DNA of 64,000 nt from Rhizobiaceae bacterium (GTDB lineage Bacteria > Pseudomonadota > Alphaproteobacteria > Rhizobiales > Rhizobiaceae), in NCBI GenBank assembly GCA_029233925.1, contig JARGOX010000003.1:89542-153541 (forward strand). Direction: 5' to 3'. A model generated the notes under the pieces. That model had not been told where the DNA came from. It did not search any database and saw nothing but the letters and a program-made list of their open reading frames with translations. This document shows positions 1-10,440 of the stretch, piece after piece. The position numbers were made by a program, and so were the translations under genes. Every line of letters begins with the position of its first letter. The stretch's first letter is position 1.

Positions 1-895
1 CAATTACCGTTCAGGCGAGCATCTCGATGCCTGGCTGAAAGCCCGGGGCATTGTCGCCCTGTGCGGCATTGATACACGGGCATTGACGGTGTGGATTCGC
101 GAAAACGGCATGCCCAATGGCGTCATCGCCCATAACCCGAACGGTCAATTCGATCTGGATGATCTGCGCCAGCGCGCCCGGTCCTGGCACGGACTTGTAG
201 GACTGGATCTGGCAAAGGAGACCACAAGCGGGCAATCATCGCAGTGGACACAAACGCCATGGGTCTGGAACGAGGGATACAGCGACCACAAGGCCGATGA
301 TCACGATATCCATATCGTCGCGGTCGACTATGGGATCAAACGCAATATCCTGCGGTTGCTTGCCGGCCTTGGTTGCCGCATCACGGTCGTATCGGCCAGG
401 ATGGGTGCAGACGAGATCATCGCCTTGAAACCGGACGGCGTGTTTTTGTCGAACGGCCCGGGCGATCCGGAAGCAACCGGCATCTATGCCGTACCGGTCA
501 TCCAGGCCTTGCTGAAATACGACATTCCCGTTTTCGGCATCTGCCTTGGACACCAGATACTGGCGCTGGCGCTGGGTGCAAACACGACAAAAATGCATCA
601 GGGCCATCACGGCGCCAACCACCCGGTCAAGGATTACACCACCGGAAAGGTGGAGATCGTGTCGATGAACCATGGTTTTGCCGTCGACGGCAAGACCTTG
701 CCGGCCGAGGTGGAAGAAACCCATGTCTCGCTGTTTGACGGCTCCAATTGCGGCCTGCGCGTCAAGGGCAAGCCGGTGTTTTCGGTGCAACACCATCCCG
801 AAGCCTCACCGGGACCACAGGATTCACATTATCTTTTCCGCAGGTTCATCAACCTGATCCGCGAAAAACGCGGCGAAGCAGCACTCGCTGAATAG
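1..895 (+). CDS. carA: Carbamoyl-phosphate synthase small subunit, 5' part cut by window edge
   Basis: This is the glutaminase subunit that releases ammonia from glutamine for CarB, feeding arginine and pyrimidine synthesis. The reading frame is open from base 2, so the start lies outside the window. The first visible residues (GEHLDAWLKARGIVALCGID, then TRAL) are typical of the CarA N-terminal domain. The class I glutamine amidotransferase domain follows, with the nucleophile elbow GICLGHQ and the C-terminal HHPEASPGP carrying the catalytic His and Glu. The C-terminus is complete. carB is on the same strand, but 1.8 kb away behind two unrelated genes, so the two subunits are probably transcribed separately. 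Confidence 0.97.
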   Translation, partial: NYRSGEHLDAWLKARGIVALCGIDTRALTVWIRENGMPNGVIAHNPNGQFDLDDLRQRARSWHGLVGLDLAKETTSGQSSQWTQTPWVWNEGYSDHKADDHDIHIVAVDYGIKRNILRLLAGLGCRITVVSARMGADEIIALKPDGVFLSNGPGDPEATGIYAVPVIQALLKYDIPVFGICLGHQILALALGANTTKMHQGHHGANHPVKDYTTGKVEIVSMNHGFAVDGKTLPAEVEETHVSLFDGSNCGLRVKGKPVFSVQHHPEASPGPQDSHYLFRRFINLIREKRGEAALAE

Positions 896-940
896 AGCGC
901 TGCTGCAACGGTTTGCGGCAAGACGGCGCGAAACGCTCTA
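893..940. repeat. Inverted repeat between carA and the convergent metallopeptidase gene
   Basis: TAGAGCG at 893-899 is matched by its exact complement CGCTCTA at 934-940, with a smaller GCAA/TTGC pairing inside. It spans the gap between two converging genes and overlaps both stop codons. There is no clear T-run, so it is either a two-way transcript-end hairpin or part of a dispersed intergenic repeat. The TAGAGCG half recurs directly after the crp-like gene at 47573. Confidence 0.45.
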
Positions 941-1876
941 AACCGGGCTGTTGAAGGTGTCGCAGGCATCCAGGCGCCCGGTTTGAAAGCCCTTGGTAAA
1001 CCAGTCCTTGCGCTGTTGCGATGTGCCGTGATTGAAACTGTCCGGCACCACATAGCCCTGCGTGCTGCGCTGCAAAGTGTCATCGCCGATCTGGTTGGCC
1101 GCATTGAGCGCTTCCTCCAGATCACCGCCCTCAAGCAGCCCCTTCTGGGCTGTGAAATGCGCCCAGATTCCGGCAAAACAATCGGCCTGCAATTCCACCC
1201 GGACAGACATCCTGTTTTCCTCGACCTTGCTCAAGGTGGCGCGCATCTCGTTGAATTTCGGCAGGACACCGATGAGGTTCTGCACATGATGTCCAACCTC
1301 GTGGGCCAACACATAGGCCTGCGCAAAGTCACCGGACGCACCAAAGCGACGCTCCAGTTCATCGTAAAAAGTCAGGTCGATATAGACCTTGCGATCAGAC
1401 GGGCAATAAAACGGCCCTGAAGCTGAGCTTGCAGAACCGCAGGCTGACCGGACCTGGCCACTGAACAGCACCAGTGTCGGATCCTCGTAGGCCGCGCCAT
1501 TCGCCTTGAAAATTCCGCGCCACGTGTCTTCCGTTTCCGCCAGAACAGTGGAAACAAACTGCGTCATCTCATCCTGGCGCTGCGGCGATACCTGCTCCGC
1601 CGGCGGTGCCTGAACCTGCTGACTGGTGGGTGACCCACCATCCATGCCAGCCAACAATGCCGATGGATCAATGCCCAATGCCTTGAGGATGATATAGCCG
1701 ACGACCAGAATGACGATCATCGAAATTCCGCCGCCGGATGCGCGTCGAACCCGCCGACCGCCGCTTGGCAGGTTGATATTCCCGCCCCGACCGAAGGGAT
1801 TGCGGCGCGGTGCGGCACCCTGACTTCCACGACGATCTTCAATATTACTGCTTTGGCGACGACCCTTCCAACGCAT
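938..1876 (-). CDS. YpfJ/KPN_02809-family neutral zinc metallopeptidase, membrane anchored
   Basis: The protein has 312 residues. The N-terminal 50 residues are basic and Gly-rich, followed by one membrane segment (around 52-66, MIVILVVGYIILKALGI), so the peptidase domain should face the periplasm. The catalytic domain contains the HExxH zinc motif (AHEVGHHVQ), and a downstream ELQADCFAG segment supplies a likely third ligand. The central FYCPSDRKVYIDLTFYDEL segment is characteristic of this family. Substrates of the family are not known. The gene converges with carA and has no obvious partner here. Confidence 0.88.
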   Translation of the reverse strand: MRWKGRRQSSNIEDRRGSQGAAPRRNPFGRGGNINLPSGGRRVRRASGGGISMIVILVVGYIILKALGIDPSALLAGMDGGSPTSQQVQAPPAEQVSPQRQDEMTQFVSTVLAETEDTWRGIFKANGAAYEDPTLVLFSGQVRSACGSASSASGPFYCPSDRKVYIDLTFYDELERRFGASGDFAQAYVLAHEVGHHVQNLIGVLPKFNEMRATLSKVEENRMSVRVELQADCFAGIWAHFTAQKGLLEGGDLEEALNAANQIGDDTLQRSTQGYVVPDSFNHGTSQQRKDWFTKGFQTGRLDACDTFNSPV

Positions 1877-2059
1877 TCAACAACTCCGCTTCAAATCAAA
1901 TTCGGCAGGCAGATCCCCTGCCGGGGCGCCTGCAGATGCACAGGGTTTTGACCTGTCCGAGGTCCAACCCTACATGGTTGTAATCTATGTCACACAAATG
2001 GGGTAAAATGTCATGATAATTACGCCGGATGCTTCATATTACTGAACAGGTGCAGGCCA

Positions 2060-2287
2060 TTGACTTCTGAAGACTTCAAACGTTGGCGCAAGGCGCTCAA
2101 GCTCAATCAGAAAGATGCTGCGATTGCCCTGGGATTGAAGAAACGGGTTATCCAGTATTACGAGAAAGGCAAAAGAGACGGTCGCAAGGTGGAGATCCCC
2201 CTGACGGTGTCATTGGCCTGTTATGCAATCGCCCATGGCGTTTTCAACTACGACGCATCCGAACTCGAATCCGAGCCCGGTTCATAA
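2060..2287 (+). CDS. Small XRE/Cro-like helix-turn-helix protein
   Basis: The protein has 75 residues and starts at TTG 2060; no ATG lies upstream in frame. Residues 5-45 form a Cro/C1-type helix-turn-helix (WRKALKLNQKDAAIALGLKK, then a recognition helix continuing VIQYYEKG). The remaining 30 residues are short and have no recognisable ligand or protease domain, so it is a one-domain DNA-binding protein. It sits alone between the metallopeptidase gene and carB. It could be a chromosomal regulator or a leftover of a mobile element or toxin-antitoxin pair; no partner gene is visible beside it. Confidence 0.7.
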   Translation: MTSEDFKRWRKALKLNQKDAAIALGLKKRVIQYYEKGKRDGRKVEIPLTVSLACYAIAHGVFNYDASELESEPGS

Positions 2288-2706
2288 CCCGGTTCTCCAC
2301 GCTGACGCATGACGCCACCCCTTCGGGTCACGGCCCACAGCGACGGCCCCTGCGAGAATCTCCAAAAGGGCTGAAAAACCCGCTAAAACGGGGTTTCCCT
2401 GTCTGTTCCTTTGTCCTATAAGGCCGCCTGTACCTAGGAGCATTGACAATGACCCAAACAGACGGCCTCCCAGCGCCACTGGAAAGTCCACTGGACGGGA
2501 AGAATCGGCGTAGCGGTGCAGGGCAAACCCCGGTGAACCGGCATCCATGCAAGATGGCAGCCAGATCTCCCCTGCCCCGTAGCGTGATGCGACGATCTGC
2601 ATCGGTCACAATCAATTTTTCTTGATATTGGTCCACACAACAATTGCTGCTCACAGTCCTGATGCCAACGGGGCCATCGTGATGCCTGCCTGCCGGATGA
2701 AAACAC
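2288..2706. other. Intergenic region upstream of carB
   Basis: About 420 bases without a convincing gene. A weak hairpin (aaaccc at 2378-2383 pairing with gggttt near 2391-2397) may end transcription of the small HTH gene. An AGGAG-ATG pair near 2436-2449 opens a short frame of about 58 codons with no recognisable family. I could not identify a convincing carB promoter by eye. Confidence 0.4.
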
Positions 2707-5700
2707 ATGCCAAAACGCACCGACATCAAGTCCATCCTCATTATCGGTGCCGGACCGATTGTCATTGGTCAGGCCTGTGAATTTGACTATTCCGGCACCC
2801 AGGCCTGCAAGGCGCTCAAGGAGGAAGGCTACCGGGTCATCCTGGTCAATTCCAATCCCGCCACCATCATGACCGATCCTGACCTGGCCGATGCGACCTA
2901 TGTCGAACCCATCACGCCTGAGGTCGTCGCCAAGATCATTGCCAAGGAACGCCCGGATGCGCTGCTGCCGACAATGGGTGGCCAGACGGCCCTCAACACG
3001 GCCCTGTCGCTCAGGCGTATGGGGGTCCTCGACCGCTACAATGTCGAAATGATCGGCGCCAAACCCGATGCCATCGACAAGGCGGAAGACCGGGCCCTGT
3101 TCCGTGAGGCCATGGCTGCGATCAACCTTGAAACGCCCCGCTCGAAACTGGCCAATGCCACGGAGCCCAAGGAACAGGACCGCAAGGCCCATGAGGCCAA
3201 ACGCGAAGAACTGAAAGCACGCTTCGGCGGCGCTGAACTCGACACGGCACTGGATGCGCTGGAAACCGAATGGCAACTTGGCGAGACCGACCGCAAGCAA
3301 CGGTATATCGGACACGCCCTTGGTGTTGCCGCACAGGCACTGGATTTTGTCGGCCTGCCTGCCATTCTCAGACCCTCCTTCACCATGGGCGGCACCGGCG
3401 GCGGCATTGCCTTCAACCGATCAGAATTCTTCGAAATCATCGAAGCCGGTCTTGACGCATCGCCGACGACCGAAGTGCTTGTCGAAGAATCCGTGCTTGG
3501 CTGGAAAGAATATGAAATGGAGGTCGTGCGCGACACGGCAGACAATTGCATCATCATCTGCTCCATCGAGAATATCGATCCGATGGGCGTACATACCGGC
3601 GATTCCATCACGGTCGCCCCGGCGCTGACACTCAGCGACAAGGAATACCAGATGATGCGCAATGCATCGATTGCCGTGCTGCGTGAAATCGGTGTCGAAA
3701 CCGGCGGTTCAAACGTGCAGTTCGCCGTCAACCCGGCAGATGGGCGACTGGTCGTCATCGAAATGAACCCGCGTGTATCGCGTTCCTCTGCCCTTGCATC
3801 CAAGGCCACCGGGTTTCCGATTGCCAGGGTCGCCGCCAAACTGGCTGTCGGCTATACGCTCGACGAACTGGAAAATGACATTACCGGCGGTGCGACACCG
3901 GCGTCATTCGAGCCATCCATCGATTACGTCGTCACAAAAATTCCGCGCTTTGCTTTTGAAAAATTCCCCGGCGCCGAACCGCTTTTGACAACATCAATGA
4001 AATCCGTTGGCGAGGTCATGGCCATTGGCCGGACCTTCGCCGAATCGCTGCAAAAGGCGTTGCGCGGCCTGGAAACCGGCTTGACCGGTCTTGATGAAAT
4101 CGAAATACCCGGACTTGGCGAGGGCGATGACCGGGACGCCGTGCGTGCAGCATTGGGAACACCGACGCCCGATCGCCTTCGGATGATTGCCCAGGCCCTT
4201 CGCCTGGGTGAAAGCGAAGAAATGGTGCATGAAAGCTGCAAGGTCGATCCATGGTTCATTGCCCAGATCAAGGCGATCACCGACATGGAGAGCCGCATTC
4301 GCGAACACGGACTTCCCGATGACGCCGAAAATCTGCGCATGATAAAGGCAATGGGTTTTTCCGACGCAAGGCTTGGCTCATTGACACGCCAGCGCGAACG
4401 CGATGTTGCCCAATTGCGGCAGTCACTTGATGTTCATCCGGTCTACAAACGCATCGATACCTGTGCTGCGGAATTTGCTTCGCCAACCGCCTATATGTAT
4501 TCGACCTATGAAGTGCCGTTCGCCGGCACTTTGCGCTCCGAGGCCGACGTTTCGGACCGCAAGAAAGTTGTTATTCTGGGTGGCGGTCCCAACCGTATCG
4601 GCCAGGGCATCGAATTTGACTATTGCTGCTGCCACGCTGCCTACGCGCTTGATGATGCAGGCTATGAATCCATCATGATCAACTGCAACCCGGAAACTGT
4701 ATCAACCGATTATGATACGTCTGACCGGCTCTATTTTGAGCCCTTGACCGAAGAAGACGTCATGGAAATCCTGCGCACCGAGCAGCAGCGCGGCACGCTG
4801 CACGGCGTGATTGTCCAGTTTGGTGGCCAGACACCCCTGAAACTGGCCAATGCCCTCGAGCGCGAAGGCATTCCGATTCTCGGAACCGCCCCGGATGCGA
4901 TTGATCTGGCCGAAGACCGCGACCGGTTTCAAAAGCTTCTGACGAAACTTGACCTGCTTCAGCCGAAGAACGGCATTGCCCACTCGGTGGAGCAATCCAG
5001 GCTCGTTGCCACCGAAATCGGCTTCCCGCTGGTTGTGCGTCCCTCCTACGTTCTGGGTGGTCGCGCGATGCAGATCATCCGCGATGAGAGCAATCTTTCA
5101 GATTACCTGCTGGGAACGGTTCCAGAACTCGTACCGGAAGAAATCAAGGCCCGCTATCCCAACGACAAGACCGGCCAGATCAACACATTGCTTGGCACAA
5201 ATCCGCTGCTTTTCGACAGCTATCTTTCCAATGCAATCGAAGTCGATGTCGACTGCCTGTGTGATGGCGAAAATGTCTTCATATGCGGCATCATGGAACA
5301 TATCGAGGAAGCCGGCATTCATTCGGGTGACAGCGCCTGTTCGCTGCCAGTCTATTCCCTTTCGTCCGAGACGCTGGATGAGCTGGAGCGGCAAACCACC
5401 GTGCTGGCCCGTGCGCTCAATGTCGGCGGGTTGATGAATGTTCAGTTCGCCATCAAGGATGGCGACATCTATATTCTGGAAGTCAATCCAAGAGCATCGC
5501 GCACCGTGCCCTTTGTCGCCAAGACCATCGGCGCGCCCGTTGCCAAGATTGCCGCCCGGATCATGGCCGGTGAAAAGCTGGATGTGGCGATCGCCGCCTA
5601 TGGCAAACGACCCGACCCGCGCAACCTCAACCATATTGCCATCAAGGAAGCGGTCTTTCCCTTTGCCCGTTTCCCCAATGTCGACACATTGCTGGGACCG

Positions 5701-6195
5701 GAAATGCGCTCAACGGGTGAGGTCATCGGCCTCGACACTGATTTTGCACTTGCCTTCGCAAAGTCCCAATTGGGCGCCGGGGTTGAACTGCCGCGCGATG
5801 GCAATGTTTTCATTTCCGTTCGCGACGAGGACAAGGAACGGGTATTGCCGGCGGCAAAAATACTGAACGCCAGTGGTTTTGCCATCATTGCGACAGCTGG
5901 GACAGCCAGCTTCCTCATTGAAAACGGCATTCCGGCAACCAGGATAAACAAGGTCATGGAAGGCCGCCCCCATGTGGAGGACGCCATCAAGAACCGCACG
6001 ATCCATCTGGTCATCAACACAACGTCCGGTGCAAAGGCCATGTCGGATTCCAAATCTCTGCGCCGGGCCGCGTTGATGCAAAAGGTTCCCTATTATACGA
6101 CGATGTCGGGCGCGACCGCAGCGGCCAGGGCCATTGCTGCTCTGACAGCGGGAAATCTTGAAGTCAGACCACTGCAGGACTATTTTGCGGCATGA
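2707..6195 (+). CDS. carB: Carbamoyl-phosphate synthase large subunit
   Basis: The 1162-residue cytoplasmic synthetase makes carbamoyl phosphate from bicarbonate, ammonia (delivered by CarA) and two ATP. Two homologous ATP-grasp halves are visible: the first from about residue 1 ([20 protein letters not shown]) and the second from about 618 ([20 protein letters not shown]). The C-terminal MGS-like allosteric domain (about 1020-1162) contains [13 protein letters not shown]. It is longer than the roughly 1070-residue enterobacterial enzyme because of an insert around residues 145-205 rich in charged residues ([20 protein letters not shown]). Such an insert is, from memory, usual in Hyphomicrobiales. 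The ATG at 2707 was chosen because the family motif starts immediately after it. Confidence 0.98.
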   Translation: MPKRTDIKSILIIGAGPIVIGQACEFDYSGTQACKALKEEGYRVILVNSNPATIMTDPDLADATYVEPITPEVVAKIIAKERPDALLPTMGGQTALNTALSLRRMGVLDRYNVEMIGAKPDAIDKAEDRALFREAMAAINLETPRSKLANATEPKEQDRKAHEAKREELKARFGGAELDTALDALETEWQLGETDRKQRYIGHALGVAAQALDFVGLPAILRPSFTMGGTGGGIAFNRSEFFEIIEAGLDASPTTEVLVEESVLGWKEYEMEVVRDTADNCIIICSIENIDPMGVHTGDSITVAPALTLSDKEYQMMRNASIAVLREIGVETGGSNVQFAVNPADGRLVVIEMNPRVSRSSALASKATGFPIARVAAKLAVGYTLDELENDITGGATPASFEPSIDYVVTKIPRFAFEKFPGAEPLLTTSMKSVGEVMAIGRTFAESLQKALRGLETGLTGLDEIEIPGLGEGDDRDAVRAALGTPTPDRLRMIAQALRLGESEEMVHESCKVDPWFIAQIKAITDMESRIREHGLPDDAENLRMIKAMGFSDARLGSLTRQRERDVAQLRQSLDVHPVYKRIDTCAAEFASPTAYMYSTYEVPFAGTLRSEADVSDRKKVVILGGGPNRIGQGIEFDYCCCHAAYALDDAGYESIMINCNPETVSTDYDTSDRLYFEPLTEEDVMEILRTEQQRGTLHGVIVQFGGQTPLKLANALEREGIPILGTAPDAIDLAEDRDRFQKLLTKLDLLQPKNGIAHSVEQSRLVATEIGFPLVVRPSYVLGGRAMQIIRDESNLSDYLLGTVPELVPEEIKARYPNDKTGQINTLLGTNPLLFDSYLSNAIEVDVDCLCDGENVFICGIMEHIEEAGIHSGDSACSLPVYSLSSETLDELERQTTVLARALNVGGLMNVQFAIKDGDIYILEVNPRASRTVPFVAKTIGAPVAKIAARIMAGEKLDVAIAAYGKRPDPRNLNHIAIKEAVFPFARFPNVDTLLGPEMRSTGEVIGLDTDFALAFAKSQLGAGVELPRDGNVFISVRDEDKERVLPAAKILNASGFAIIATAGTASFLIENGIPATRINKVMEGRPHVEDAIKNRTIHLVINTTSGAKAMSDSKSLRRAALMQKVPYYTTMSGATAAARAIAALTAGNLEVRPLQDYFAA

Positions 6196-6470
6196 CATTC
6201 ATCGCCGCGAAGGCGCTTTTGGCTTTTGATGCATGTGGAAACAACATGATCAGCCGAGCGCGCCACGCGTGTATTTGACAGGATAATGGCCCGCGCGCAA
6301 ACACATGATGCCGGGTCAATGAAAATACTGGATCATTGCCCCCATATGCTGCTATGCTTAAGCCATTATTAGGAAAGACGGTTCCGGATCGATGATTTGG
6401 GGGCCGTTTTCTTTTGCGTTTTCGTGCCTTCTCCCAGGGGCGCGCAACGCCAAAAAAGACGGAGAAGGAC

Positions 6471-6947
6471 ATGGTAGAAAAAGTCCCAATGACGCAAGGC
6501 GGGTATACCAAACTCGGCGAAGAACTGCGCTGGCGCAAGCAGCAGGAGCGTCCGCGCATTATTGAAGCCATTGCCGAGGCAAGGGCCCATGGTGACCTAT
6601 CGGAAAACGCCGAATACCACGCCGCAAAGGAAGCCCAGAGCCACAATGAAGGCCGCGTTGCCGAACTTGAGGATCTGACCGCCCGCGCCGAGGTGATCGA
6701 CCTGACAAAATTGTCTGGCGATACCGTCAAATTCGGCGCCATCGTCAAGCTGGTCGATGAAGACACGGAAGAGGAAAAAACCTATCAGATCGTCGGCGAC
6801 CAGGAAGCCGATGTCAAAGAAGGGCGCATTTCCCTCTCGTCTCCCATTGCCCGCGCTCTGATCAGCAAACAGGTCGGCGACAGCGTTGAAGTCAACGCTC
6901 CCGGAGGCGCCAAAGCCTATGAAATTCTTGCCGTGAGCTGGAGCTGA
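6471..6947 (+). CDS. greA: Transcription elongation factor GreA
   Basis: The 158-residue factor rescues backtracked RNA polymerase by stimulating transcript cleavage. The N-terminal coiled coil holds the family signature ([19 protein letters not shown]), whose acidic tip residues act in the secondary channel. The C-terminal domain is FKBP-like ([20 protein letters not shown]). The ATG at 6471 is preceded by GGAGAAGG at 6461-6468 with good spacing; a longer frame upstream lacks both this site and family similarity. It lies between carB and an LPS glycosyltransferase, the order I recall from rhizobial genomes. Confidence 0.97.
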   Translation: MVEKVPMTQGGYTKLGEELRWRKQQERPRIIEAIAEARAHGDLSENAEYHAAKEAQSHNEGRVAELEDLTARAEVIDLTKLSGDTVKFGAIVKLVDEDTEEEKTYQIVGDQEADVKEGRISLSSPIARALISKQVGDSVEVNAPGGAKAYEILAVSWS

Positions 6948-7095
6948 CGGCAAGCCATCGATCGAGAATGTCGTATAGAGATGGGCACCGGTTTTGCGAT
7001 GAATTTCACGCTCAATCAAAGGATGAAAGCAGGATCGCCGGAACGTGTTTGGGCCTCCTGTTTCATCCCGGCGGCGCACAAGCAGTCTGCACATC

Positions 7096-8169
7096 ATGCC
7101 AAATGACTTTGAACTGATTGTTACCAACATGCATCGGAATTTCACCGGTGTGTCGGCTACAGTATCGGCCGTCGTGCGAAAACAGGCGACACTTTCAAAG
7201 GTGCAGCTGGTCGGGCAGTCTTTGCCCGGCTGTCCCCGTCCGATCACCTATCGTGATGCCGTCAAATTGACCCGTCAGCGCCTGTCTGATGGCGCTCGGG
7301 TCATCTGGCATGTGCGGCGAAACAACGAAATGCGCGCCGCCCTGTGGGTGCGTGACGGCTTGCGGCTGCCGATACGGATCGTATTCACCTCAGCCGCACA
7401 AAGGCGTCATTCCCCATTTCCCCGCTGGCTGATCTCTCGCATGGATGGCATCATTGCCACAACGCAGGCGGCAGCGTCTTTTCTGCCCAAAGTCAGCGCA
7501 ACCGTTCACCATGGCGTCGATGCCGAGCTGTTTCATCCGGCAGACGACCCGGCGGCAGAATGGCAAAAGAACAGCTGGCCCGGCGGCATGGGTGTCGCAA
7601 CCATTGGTCGGATACGCCCGGAAAAGGGCACGGACCTCTTTGTCGATGCGATGATAGAGCTGCTGCCTGATATTCCCGATGCAACAGCCCTGATCATTGG
7701 CAAGGCGAAAAGAGAGCATCGGGCTTTCGAAGCCGATTTGCGCGCCCGCGTAGCAACCGCAGGCCTGTCGGAGCGCATCATTTTTGTCGGGGAAATTGCG
7801 TCGGAAGAGATGCCGGCACTGGTGCGAAGCCTGTCGCTGCTGGTTGCAGCACCGCGCTATGAGGGTTACGGCCTGACACCCCTGGAAGCCATGGCCAGCG
7901 GTGTGCCGATCGTGGCCACAAATACCGGCTTCTTCTCATCCTTCATCGGAGACAATGAAGCGGGCACTCTGGTTGCGCAGCCGGACCCCGCCGAAATCGC
8001 CTCAGCCTCCCAGACCCTTTTGCAAAATCCGCTGGAGCAGGCGCTCAAGAGCAGCAGCGCGCGCAATCGCGCAATCAGCAATTTCGGCATCGACAAGGAA
8101 GTGGCTGGCATCCAGCAGGTCTATGAGGCCCTGTGGGACGAACCGGACAAAACAACCGCACTGACTTGA
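7096..8169 (+). CDS. GT4-family glycosyltransferase, probable LPS core mannosyltransferase
   Basis: The 357-residue enzyme has the GT-B fold of family GT4. The C-terminal donor-binding half shows GRIRPEKGTDLFVDA, FVGEIASEEMPALVRS and the E-x7-E loop (APRYEGYGLTPLEAMASGVP). Its position between greA and trxB matches the LpsB/LpcC core mannosyltransferase of rhizobia, so it probably adds a mannose to the lipopolysaccharide core at the inner membrane. The sugar specificity is inferred from neighbourhood, not from residues. I start at ATG 7096, where family similarity begins; an in-frame GTG at 7045 would add 17 unlikely residues. Confidence 0.85.
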   Translation: MPNDFELIVTNMHRNFTGVSATVSAVVRKQATLSKVQLVGQSLPGCPRPITYRDAVKLTRQRLSDGARVIWHVRRNNEMRAALWVRDGLRLPIRIVFTSAAQRRHSPFPRWLISRMDGIIATTQAAASFLPKVSATVHHGVDAELFHPADDPAAEWQKNSWPGGMGVATIGRIRPEKGTDLFVDAMIELLPDIPDATALIIGKAKREHRAFEADLRARVATAGLSERIIFVGEIASEEMPALVRSLSLLVAAPRYEGYGLTPLEAMASGVPIVATNTGFFSSFIGDNEAGTLVAQPDPAEIASASQTLLQNPLEQALKSSSARNRAISNFGIDKEVAGIQQVYEALWDEPDKTTALT

Positions 8170-8255
8170 AACGCGACCAACCGGATGCATTGACATCAAA
8201 GTGCCAAGGCTATTGCCAAAAAACCCCTACCCTTGACGAAAAACCCGCTGTCCAC

Positions 8256-8285
8256 TTGAAAGTCCATTGCACGACTTCGTACATT
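8256..8285 (+). promoter_or_regulatory. Candidate promoter for trxB
   Basis: TTGAAA (8256-8261) and TACATT (8280-8285) are separated by 18 bases, a fair housekeeping-type promoter about 85 bases before the trxB start. There is no supporting terminator or operator. Confidence 0.35.
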
Positions 8286-8370
8286 AGGGCAAATGCGGCT
8301 ATAGGTTTCATTCAAAGCGAATCTGTGGACTGTCAAGGCCGCGCAAAGCAGCAACAAGGATAATTCGACC

Positions 8371-9306
8371 ATGACCACCCGCCATGCACGCGTGCTGATT
8401 ATCGGCTCAGGCCCCGCAGGTTATACGGCAGCCATCTATGCAGCACGCGCAATGCTTGAACCCGTTTTGATTGCCGGCATGGAGCAAGGCGGTCAATTGA
8501 TGATCACCACCGATGTCGAGAACTACCCGGGCTATGCGGAGACTGTGCAGGGCCCGTGGATGATGGAGCAGATGCTCAAACAGGCTGAACACGTGGGGAC
8601 CGATATCATCAATGATGTGGTCACCGCCGTTGATCTTGATGTGCGGCCTTTTCGCGTGCAAACCGATTCCGGACAGGAATACACGGCCGATGCGCTGATT
8701 ATCGCAACAGGCGCGCAGGCCAAATGGCTTGGGATCGAAACGGAGCAGACATTCATGGGCTTTGGCGTGTCAGCCTGCGCAACCTGTGACGGATTTTTCT
8801 ATCGCGGAAAGAACGTTGTGGTTGTCGGCGGAGGCAATACGGCCGTTGAGGAAGCACTTTATCTTTCCAATATTGCTGCAAAAGTGACGGTCGTTCACCG
8901 TCGCGACGAATTCCGCGCCGAAAAGATTCTTCAGCAGCGCCTGCTGGCGAAAAGCAATGTCGAGATCATCTGGGACAGCCAGCTCGAAGAAATCACCGGC
9001 GTTGAATCCAAACCACCCTCTGTCACCGGTGTACGGCTGAAGAATGTCAAGACCGGTGCGCTGTCGCAATTGGAAACCCATGGCGTCTTTGTGGCGATCG
9101 GTCATGCGCCTTCCGTCGGGCTGTTCGAAGGCAAACTCAAGCAAAAGCCCAACGGCTATTTGTGGACGGCAGCCGATTCAACCGCTACCGATGTGGAAGG
9201 CGTGTTTGCCGCCGGAGATGTCACGGACGATATATACCGCCAGGCAGTCACAGCGGCCGGCATGGGCTGCATGGCTGCGCTTGAGGCAGAACGTTATCTC
9301 GGCTAG
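8371..9306 (+). CDS. trxB: Thioredoxin-disulfide reductase
   Basis: The 311-residue flavoenzyme passes electrons from NADPH to thioredoxin in the cytoplasm. Visible elements in order are the FAD-binding GSGPAGYTAAIYAARA near the N-terminus, the redox-active CATCDG, the NADPH-binding VVGGGNTAVEEA with the HRRDEFRAEK arginines, and the C-terminal FAD contact GVFAAGDVTD. Length and motif order fit the low-molecular-weight bacterial enzyme. The next gene encodes an LsrB/VtlR-like LysR regulator, a pairing known in rhizobia, where that regulator has been linked to redox balance. Confidence 0.97.
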   Translation: MTTRHARVLIIGSGPAGYTAAIYAARAMLEPVLIAGMEQGGQLMITTDVENYPGYAETVQGPWMMEQMLKQAEHVGTDIINDVVTAVDLDVRPFRVQTDSGQEYTADALIIATGAQAKWLGIETEQTFMGFGVSACATCDGFFYRGKNVVVVGGGNTAVEEALYLSNIAAKVTVVHRRDEFRAEKILQQRLLAKSNVEIIWDSQLEEITGVESKPPSVTGVRLKNVKTGALSQLETHGVFVAIGHAPSVGLFEGKLKQKPNGYLWTAADSTATDVEGVFAAGDVTDDIYRQAVTAAGMGCMAALEAERYLG

Positions 9307-9384
9307 CCCGAAACGCTGTCGGGCAATGGTCCGCCGGCACACTTTGGCCACCGCAATGTCGGCTGGTCATCAAGGAGACAATTG

Positions 9385-10281
9385 ATGCCTCTTGATTGGG
9401 ACAAATTGCGAATTTTCCACGCAGCCGCGGAAGCCGGGTCGTTTACCCATGCGGCCGAAAAGCTTCACCTGTCCCAGTCGGCGATTTCCCGTCAGGTCAG
9501 CGCGCTTGAACAGGACATCGGCGCACCGCTGTTTCACCGGCATGCACGCGGCCTTATCAAGACCGAACAGGGTGAAATGCTGTATCGCACCGCCCATGAG
9601 GTTCTGCTGCAATTGGAAGCAGTAAGGGCAAAGCTGTCCGAGACAACGGATTCACCCAGCGGCAAGCTGCGCGTCACGACGACGGTGGGCCTGGGATCGG
9701 GCTGGCTGACTGACCGGATGCAGGAGTTCTGTGAACTATTTCCCGATATTCAGGTGCAATTGCTGCTCGACAACGAAGAAGTCGATGTCAACATGCGCCA
9801 TGCCGACTGCGCCATCCGCCTTCGACAACCCCAACAACCCGATCTGATCCAGCGCAAGCTGTTTACCGTGCACATGCATGTCTATGCGGCCGCATCCTAT
9901 CTCAACCGCTACGGAAAACCGGAACAGGTCGATGATTTTGACAAGCATCGCATCATCACCTTCGGGGAGCCTGCTCCCAATTATCTGCTGGACGTCAACT
10001 GGCTGGAAGTGGCGGGACGGCCGCTGGGTGATCCGCGTGCACCACAATTGCAGATAAACAATATGCCATCCATCAAGCGCGCCGCCCAACTGGGCATCGG
10101 CATTGCCATGTTGCCAGATTACATGGTCGGACACGACGCCGGCCTTGTACAACTGGACATTGATTCGGATGTGCCGTCTTTTTCCTGCTTTTTTTGCTAC
10201 CCGGAAGAATTGCGCGGCTCTGCCAAATTGAAGGCATTCAGGGATTTTCTCATCTCAAAGGCCCGCAACTGGAAATACTGA
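9385..10281 (+). CDS. lsrB: LysR-type regulator of the LsrB/VtlR group
   Basis: The 298-residue LysR protein has an N-terminal winged HTH (residues 1-60, FHAAAEAGSFTHAAEKLHLS, then QSAISRQVSALE) and a periplasmic-binding-protein-like effector domain. The start is ATG 9385 with AAGGAG at 9372-9376; the TTG just before it is less likely. Three things point to LsrB of Sinorhizobium / VtlR of Brucella: the opening PLDWDKLRIFHAAAEAGSF, the position after trxB, and an AbcR-like small RNA directly downstream. In those species (established knowledge) the protein activates an abcR RNA and affects envelope, redox and host interaction. The assignment here is by similarity and context. Confidence 0.85.
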   Translation: MPLDWDKLRIFHAAAEAGSFTHAAEKLHLSQSAISRQVSALEQDIGAPLFHRHARGLIKTEQGEMLYRTAHEVLLQLEAVRAKLSETTDSPSGKLRVTTTVGLGSGWLTDRMQEFCELFPDIQVQLLLDNEEVDVNMRHADCAIRLRQPQQPDLIQRKLFTVHMHVYAAASYLNRYGKPEQVDDFDKHRIITFGEPAPNYLLDVNWLEVAGRPLGDPRAPQLQINNMPSIKRAAQLGIGIAMLPDYMVGHDAGLVQLDIDSDVPSFSCFFCYPEELRGSAKLKAFRDFLISKARNWKY

Positions 10282-10405
10282 CGCGGGTCCAAAACACTGC
10301 AAATCAACCTGTTGCGACCAGCAATTCCGCAGTTTAACAGGCACTTGAATGTAACCATTTCTTTAGATATGCACTATTAGCATAGCTGCCATGCGCCGGT
10401 TTCCC

Positions 10406-10434
10406 TTGCAAATGGCGGACCGAATGAACATATC
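10406..10434 (+). promoter_or_regulatory. Candidate promoter of the AbcR-like RNA
   Basis: TTGCAA (10406-10411) and CATATC (10429-10434) lie 17 bases apart, which would start transcription near 10441, just ahead of the first RNA hairpin. A LysR protein would be expected to bind upstream of this element; I did not identify its box with confidence. Confidence 0.45.
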
Positions 10435-10440
10435 AACATC

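Noticed and set aside
2443-2625. Short frame of about 60 codons upstream of carB, with an AGGAG before an ATG
   Set aside because: No recognisable motif, Arg/Pro/Ser-rich composition and no neighbour link. A carB leader peptide is possible, but nothing in the sequence shows attenuation.
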